From positions 1 to 8,016 of the forward strand of contig CAYRWY010000281.1 of the NCBI GenBank assembly GCA_964427955.1: a DNA stretch of 8,016 nucleotides. Reading direction: 5' to 3'. Shown here in pieces: positions 5,406-8,016 of the stretch (the first letter of the stretch is position 1; every line of letters starts with the position of its first letter). The translations under genes and the position numbers were made by a program. The notes beneath the pieces were generated by a model. It was given only the letters and a program-made list of their open reading frames with translations, searched no databases and had not been told where the DNA came from. This DNA comes from JACRBK01 sp964427955. Its GTDB lineage: Bacteria; Chloroflexota; Anaerolineae; Aggregatilineales; Aggregatilineaceae.

Positions 5406-8016
5406 TTAGGCTTCAGCCGCCGTTTCGACCACGACCGGCAGCGTGAAGTGGAAGCTGGAGCCGAAGCCGAATTCGCTTTCGACCCAGATTCGACCACCGT
5501 GCATTTCCACCAACTGCCGGGTGATCGACAGCCCCAGGCCCGTTCCACCGGCCCGGCGTGTGTGCGATTGATCCACCTGGCGGAAGCGGTCGAAGATCAG
5601 CGGCAGGTGCTCCGGCTTGATGCCGATACCACTGTCTTTGACCATCAGTTCGACCATGCCCGGCTCCGTCTCGGACAACCAGGCTTTGAGGACGATATCG
5701 CCCTTTTCGGTGAACTTGATCGCGTTGGTCAGCAAGTTGCTGATGATCTGGCGCAGGCGCAGCGAGTCCGAGCGGATTTCCGGCATGTCGTCGGGAATAT
5801 CGATCACCAGATCCACCGGCTTGTTCTTGAGCAGCACCCGCGACGTATTGAGGATGTCCTCGGCCAGCGGCCTGAGGTCCACGTTTTCGACCACCAGGTC
5901 CATCTGCTGGGCTTCGATCTTCGCCAGGTCGAGGATGTCGTTGATCAGGTTGAGCAGGTGCTTACCGCTGCCGTGAATAGCCCCGACGTCTTCCGTCATT
6001 TCATCGGTCAGATCGCCGTCGATCCCGTCGAGCAGCACTTCGGCATAGCCGATGATCGAGTTCAACGGGGTACGCAGTTCATGGCTCATGCTGGCCAGGA
6101 ATTCACTCTTGAGGCGGTCCACTTCGCGCAAGCGGTCAGTCGTCCGCACCTGTTCGTTATACAACCGCGCGTTCTGCACGGCCACGGCAACCTGGGCCGC
6201 GAGTGTTTCCTGCACCGCCAGGTCTTGCTCGGTGAACCGGTTGGCGAGGTCGGACTGCACGTCGAGCACGCCGATCACCTGCTCGCCCACGATCAGCGGG
6301 ACGGCCAGCTCGGCCTTCGTGCGAGGGAGCATCGGGTTGGGCAGGAAGTCTTCGGCCTGGGTCACGTCGTTCGCCACCACACCTTGACGGCTGCGGGCGG
6401 CGCGAGCCACCAGGCTGCGCTCGTTAGCCACGGCGATGCGGTGTCCGGCGGCGACCATGCGCTCGCCCGCACGCCCGGCCCCGGCGGCCAGGATCAGGTT
6501 GTCGGCATCCTCGTCCAGCAAGTAGATGTGGACGTGGTACAGGTCGAACCGCGCTTTCGTCAGTTCCACCACGTTATGCAGCAGGGTTTCAACTTCCAGT
6601 GAAGCAGCGGCGGCGGCACCCACTTCGGACACGGTCTGCATTTCGACCGCACGGCGGCGGATGAGATCTTCAGCCACGCGGCGTTCGACACCACCGGCCA
6701 ACTGGTCCGCCACACCACGCAGCAGCGCCAGTTCTTCGGCGATGAAGACATGCGGGGCCGAAACGTAGTTGATGAACAGGACGCTGGTGTATTCTTCGCT
6801 GGTATAGATGGGCAGGGCTACCGTCGATTTGACACCCAGGGTGTCGCGGAAATAGGCCGGGAAGTCGGGCGAGGCGTAGCTGTCCTCGACCACCACAATA
6901 TCGTTGTGCTGCGCCGCGTCGACCCCATAGGGGATGATTTCCTGTGGCTCGACGAACTGCTGGGCGATGGCGCTGTCCATCTCGGCCCCCGCGCCCACCC
7001 ACCCGCGCCACATTTGTTCGCCGGAATACAGGTTGGCGATCAAGCCGTGGTCGGTTCCCAGGGCGTTCACAATCAACCGGACGACTGCTTCCAGCATGGG
7101 TTCCAGGGAACCCGGCTCACGCAGCAGTTCCGCCACGCCGTTCAGCACTTGCAGGTCACGCACGCGGAGCTGCGTTTGACCGAACTGGCGCGCGTTCTGC
7201 ACGGAGATGGCGACCTGAGCGGCCAGGGTGGACTGCACGGCGATGTCTTCTGTGGTGAAGCGTTCGATGGTGTCGGCCTGCACGTCCAGCACACCGATGA
7301 GCTGTTCGCCGACCACCAGCGGGATAGCCATTTCAGACCGCGTGCGGGCCAGCAGCGGGTTAGGCAGGAAGTCCCCGGCGTGGGTTACGTCGTTGACGAC
7401 CACCGCTTCGCGTTGGCGGCTGGCACGCGCCACCAGGCTGCGCTGGTTCGCCATCGCAATGCGGTGACCTGCCGTCACCATACGGTCGCCGACAGACCCC
7501 GCGCCAGCGGTCAGCAGCAGGTTCTCACCGGCGGTATCCAGCAGGTAAATCTGGACGTGATACAACCCGAACCGTTCTTTGGTCAGATCGACCACGTTCT
7601 TCAGCAGAGTCATCTGATCGAGTGACGCCGCCGCCGCCGCACCCACTTCGGCCACGGTCTGCATTTCGAGCGCGCGCCGCCGGATGGTTTCTTCGGCAGC
7701 CAGTTGCTCGGTGACATCGCTCGAAATACCCAGCACGCCGATGATGCGGCCTTCCAGGTCACGCAGCGGCAGTTTGTTCGTGTTGAAAACATGGACGGTG
7801 CCATCCGCCATGTTCACGACGTCATGCGGGTTATGGATCGACTGCCCGTCCTCGATCACGGTCCGATCGTCCGCCCGGAACCCGACGATCCCCTTCTCAG
7901 GGTTACCTTCGACGAATTCCGCCGGAGTCCCCAGATCGTAATCGTCCTTGCCGATCATTTCTTCAGGCGTGCGCCCGCCGTAGTACTCCGCGAACGCTTT
8001 GTTCACCACCATGTAG
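5406..8016 (-). CDS. Soluble PAS-GAF-GAF-GAF sensor histidine kinase (5' end outside window)
   Basis: At least 868 residues are visible, and the frame stays open to the window edge (a Tyr codon precedes the first Met). The visible start falls inside a PAS domain (VNKAFAEYYGGRTPEEMIGKDD; PAS ends near SSDVTE, 97-102), so the true start lies beyond 8016. Numbering here is from the Met at 8010-8012. GAF1 is about 130-275, GAF2 about 300-447 and GAF3 about 470-616, joined by helical linkers with IRRRA[L/V]EMQTV. HisKA has the phosphorylated H644 in SMSHELRTPLN. HATPase_c has N763 (N box), D793-G797 (DSGIGI, G1), F807-F810, and G822-G827 (GGTGLG, G2). All catalytic motifs are intact. There is no transmembrane segment and no fused receiver in the visible part, so it is a cytosolic kinase that must phosphorylate receivers in trans. 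GAF ligands cannot be read from sequence; no phytochrome-type chromophore cysteine context was noted. The nearby operon with four receivers is the obvious candidate target set (inference from proximity). Confidence 0.93.
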   Translation of the reverse strand, partial: YMVVNKAFAEYYGGRTPEEMIGKDDYDLGTPAEFVEGNPEKGIVGFRADDRTVIEDGQSIHNPHDVVNMADGTVHVFNTNKLPLRDLEGRIIGVLGISSDVTEQLAAEETIRRRALEMQTVAEVGAAAAASLDQMTLLKNVVDLTKERFGLYHVQIYLLDTAGENLLLTAGAGSVGDRMVTAGHRIAMANQRSLVARASRQREAVVVNDVTHAGDFLPNPLLARTRSEMAIPLVVGEQLIGVLDVQADTIERFTTEDIAVQSTLAAQVAISVQNARQFGQTQLRVRDLQVLNGVAELLREPGSLEPMLEAVVRLIVNALGTDHGLIANLYSGEQMWRGWVGAGAEMDSAIAQQFVEPQEIIPYGVDAAQHNDIVVVEDSYASPDFPAYFRDTLGVKSTVALPIYTSEEYTSVLFINYVSAPHVFIAEELALLRGVADQLAGGVERRVAEDLIRRRAVEMQTVSEVGAAAAASLEVETLLHNVVELTKARFDLYHVHIYLLDEDADNLILAAGAGRAGERMVAAGHRIAVANERSLVARAARSRQGVVANDVTQAEDFLPNPMLPRTKAELAVPLIVGEQVIGVLDVQSDLANRFTEQDLAVQETLAAQVAVAVQNARLYNEQVRTTDRLREVDRLKSEFLASMSHELRTPLNSIIGYAEVLLDGIDGDLTDEMTEDVGAIHGSGKHLLNLINDILDLAKIEAQQMDLVVENVDLRPLAEDILNTSRVLLKNKPVDLVIDIPDDMPEIRSDSLRLRQIISNLLTNAIKFTEKGDIVLKAWLSETEPGMVELMVKDSGIGIKPEHLPLIFDRFRQVDQSHTRRAGGTGLGLSITRQLVEMHGGRIWVESEFGFGSSFHFTLPVVVETAAEA
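6159..6662 (-). repeat. Internal duplication unit B (GAF3 and its leading helix)
   Basis: Kinase residues 451-618 align without gaps to residues 110-277. By my hand count about 119 of 168 residues are identical. The match starts at IRRRA[L/V]EMQTV and ends at VQNAR, so the duplicated module is the linker helix plus the whole GAF domain. Confidence 0.85.
7182..7685 (-). repeat. Internal duplication unit A (GAF1 and its leading helix)
   Basis: This is the partner copy of the unit at 6159-6662, with the same 504-nt length and no indels. The unrelated GAF2 lies between the two copies, so this is a spaced duplication and not a simple tandem one. Confidence 0.85.

Noticed and set aside
5337..6602. 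Plus-strand frame of 421 codons (and a similar one at 6750-7625)
   Set aside because: Both mirror the kinase gene in the same antisense frame. Their repeated HVEHADHLLAHDQ-like and HVQHTDELFADHQ-like segments are only the reflection of the GAF duplication.

Overview
The window is a GC-rich bacterial segment in which every convincing gene lies on the minus strand. The gene repertoire fits Chloroflexota, probably an Anaerolineae-like lineage: large soluble PAS/GAF histidine kinases, receiver domains with 'IPVVVVSAK'-type cores, secreted proteins with PA14 and tandem SH3b domains, and intergenic foldback repeats with CCTCACCCCTCACCCCTCTCC-like cores. This assignment rests on remembered gene-family habits, not on a search, and is moderately confident.

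In transcription order (right to left): (1) 8016-5406 is the 3' part of a large soluble sensor histidine kinase (PAS, three GAF domains, HisKA, HATPase_c) whose 5' end lies outside the window. It is closed by an intrinsic-type terminator at 5340-5377. (2) 5252-2296 is a compact three-gene operon with gaps of 25 and 28 nt. Its first gene encodes an unusual fusion: a threonine-synthase-like PLP enzyme with an N-terminal zinc ribbon, joined to two tandem response-regulator receiver domains. Two stand-alone CheY/DivK-like receivers follow, and a hairpin plus T-tract at 2217-2250 closes the unit. (3) 2090-345 is a monocistronic gene for an exported PA14-PA14-SH3b-SH3b-SH3b protein, with its own terminator at 282-312. 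(4) 1-281 holds no gene but carries a roughly 250-bp foldback (MITE/REP-like) element with nested inverted repeats.

The main point of interest is region 2 beside region 1. The kinase has no receiver of its own in the visible part. The adjacent operon supplies four receiver domains, none with a DNA-binding output. Two of them are covalently attached to an amino-acid-metabolism-type enzyme. A reasonable hypothesis is a phosphorelay that ends on a PLP enzyme, so that phosphorylation would set enzyme activity, oligomerisation or location rather than transcription. The fold assignments and visible catalytic or phosphoacceptor residues are read from the sequence. The partnership and the regulatory logic are inference.
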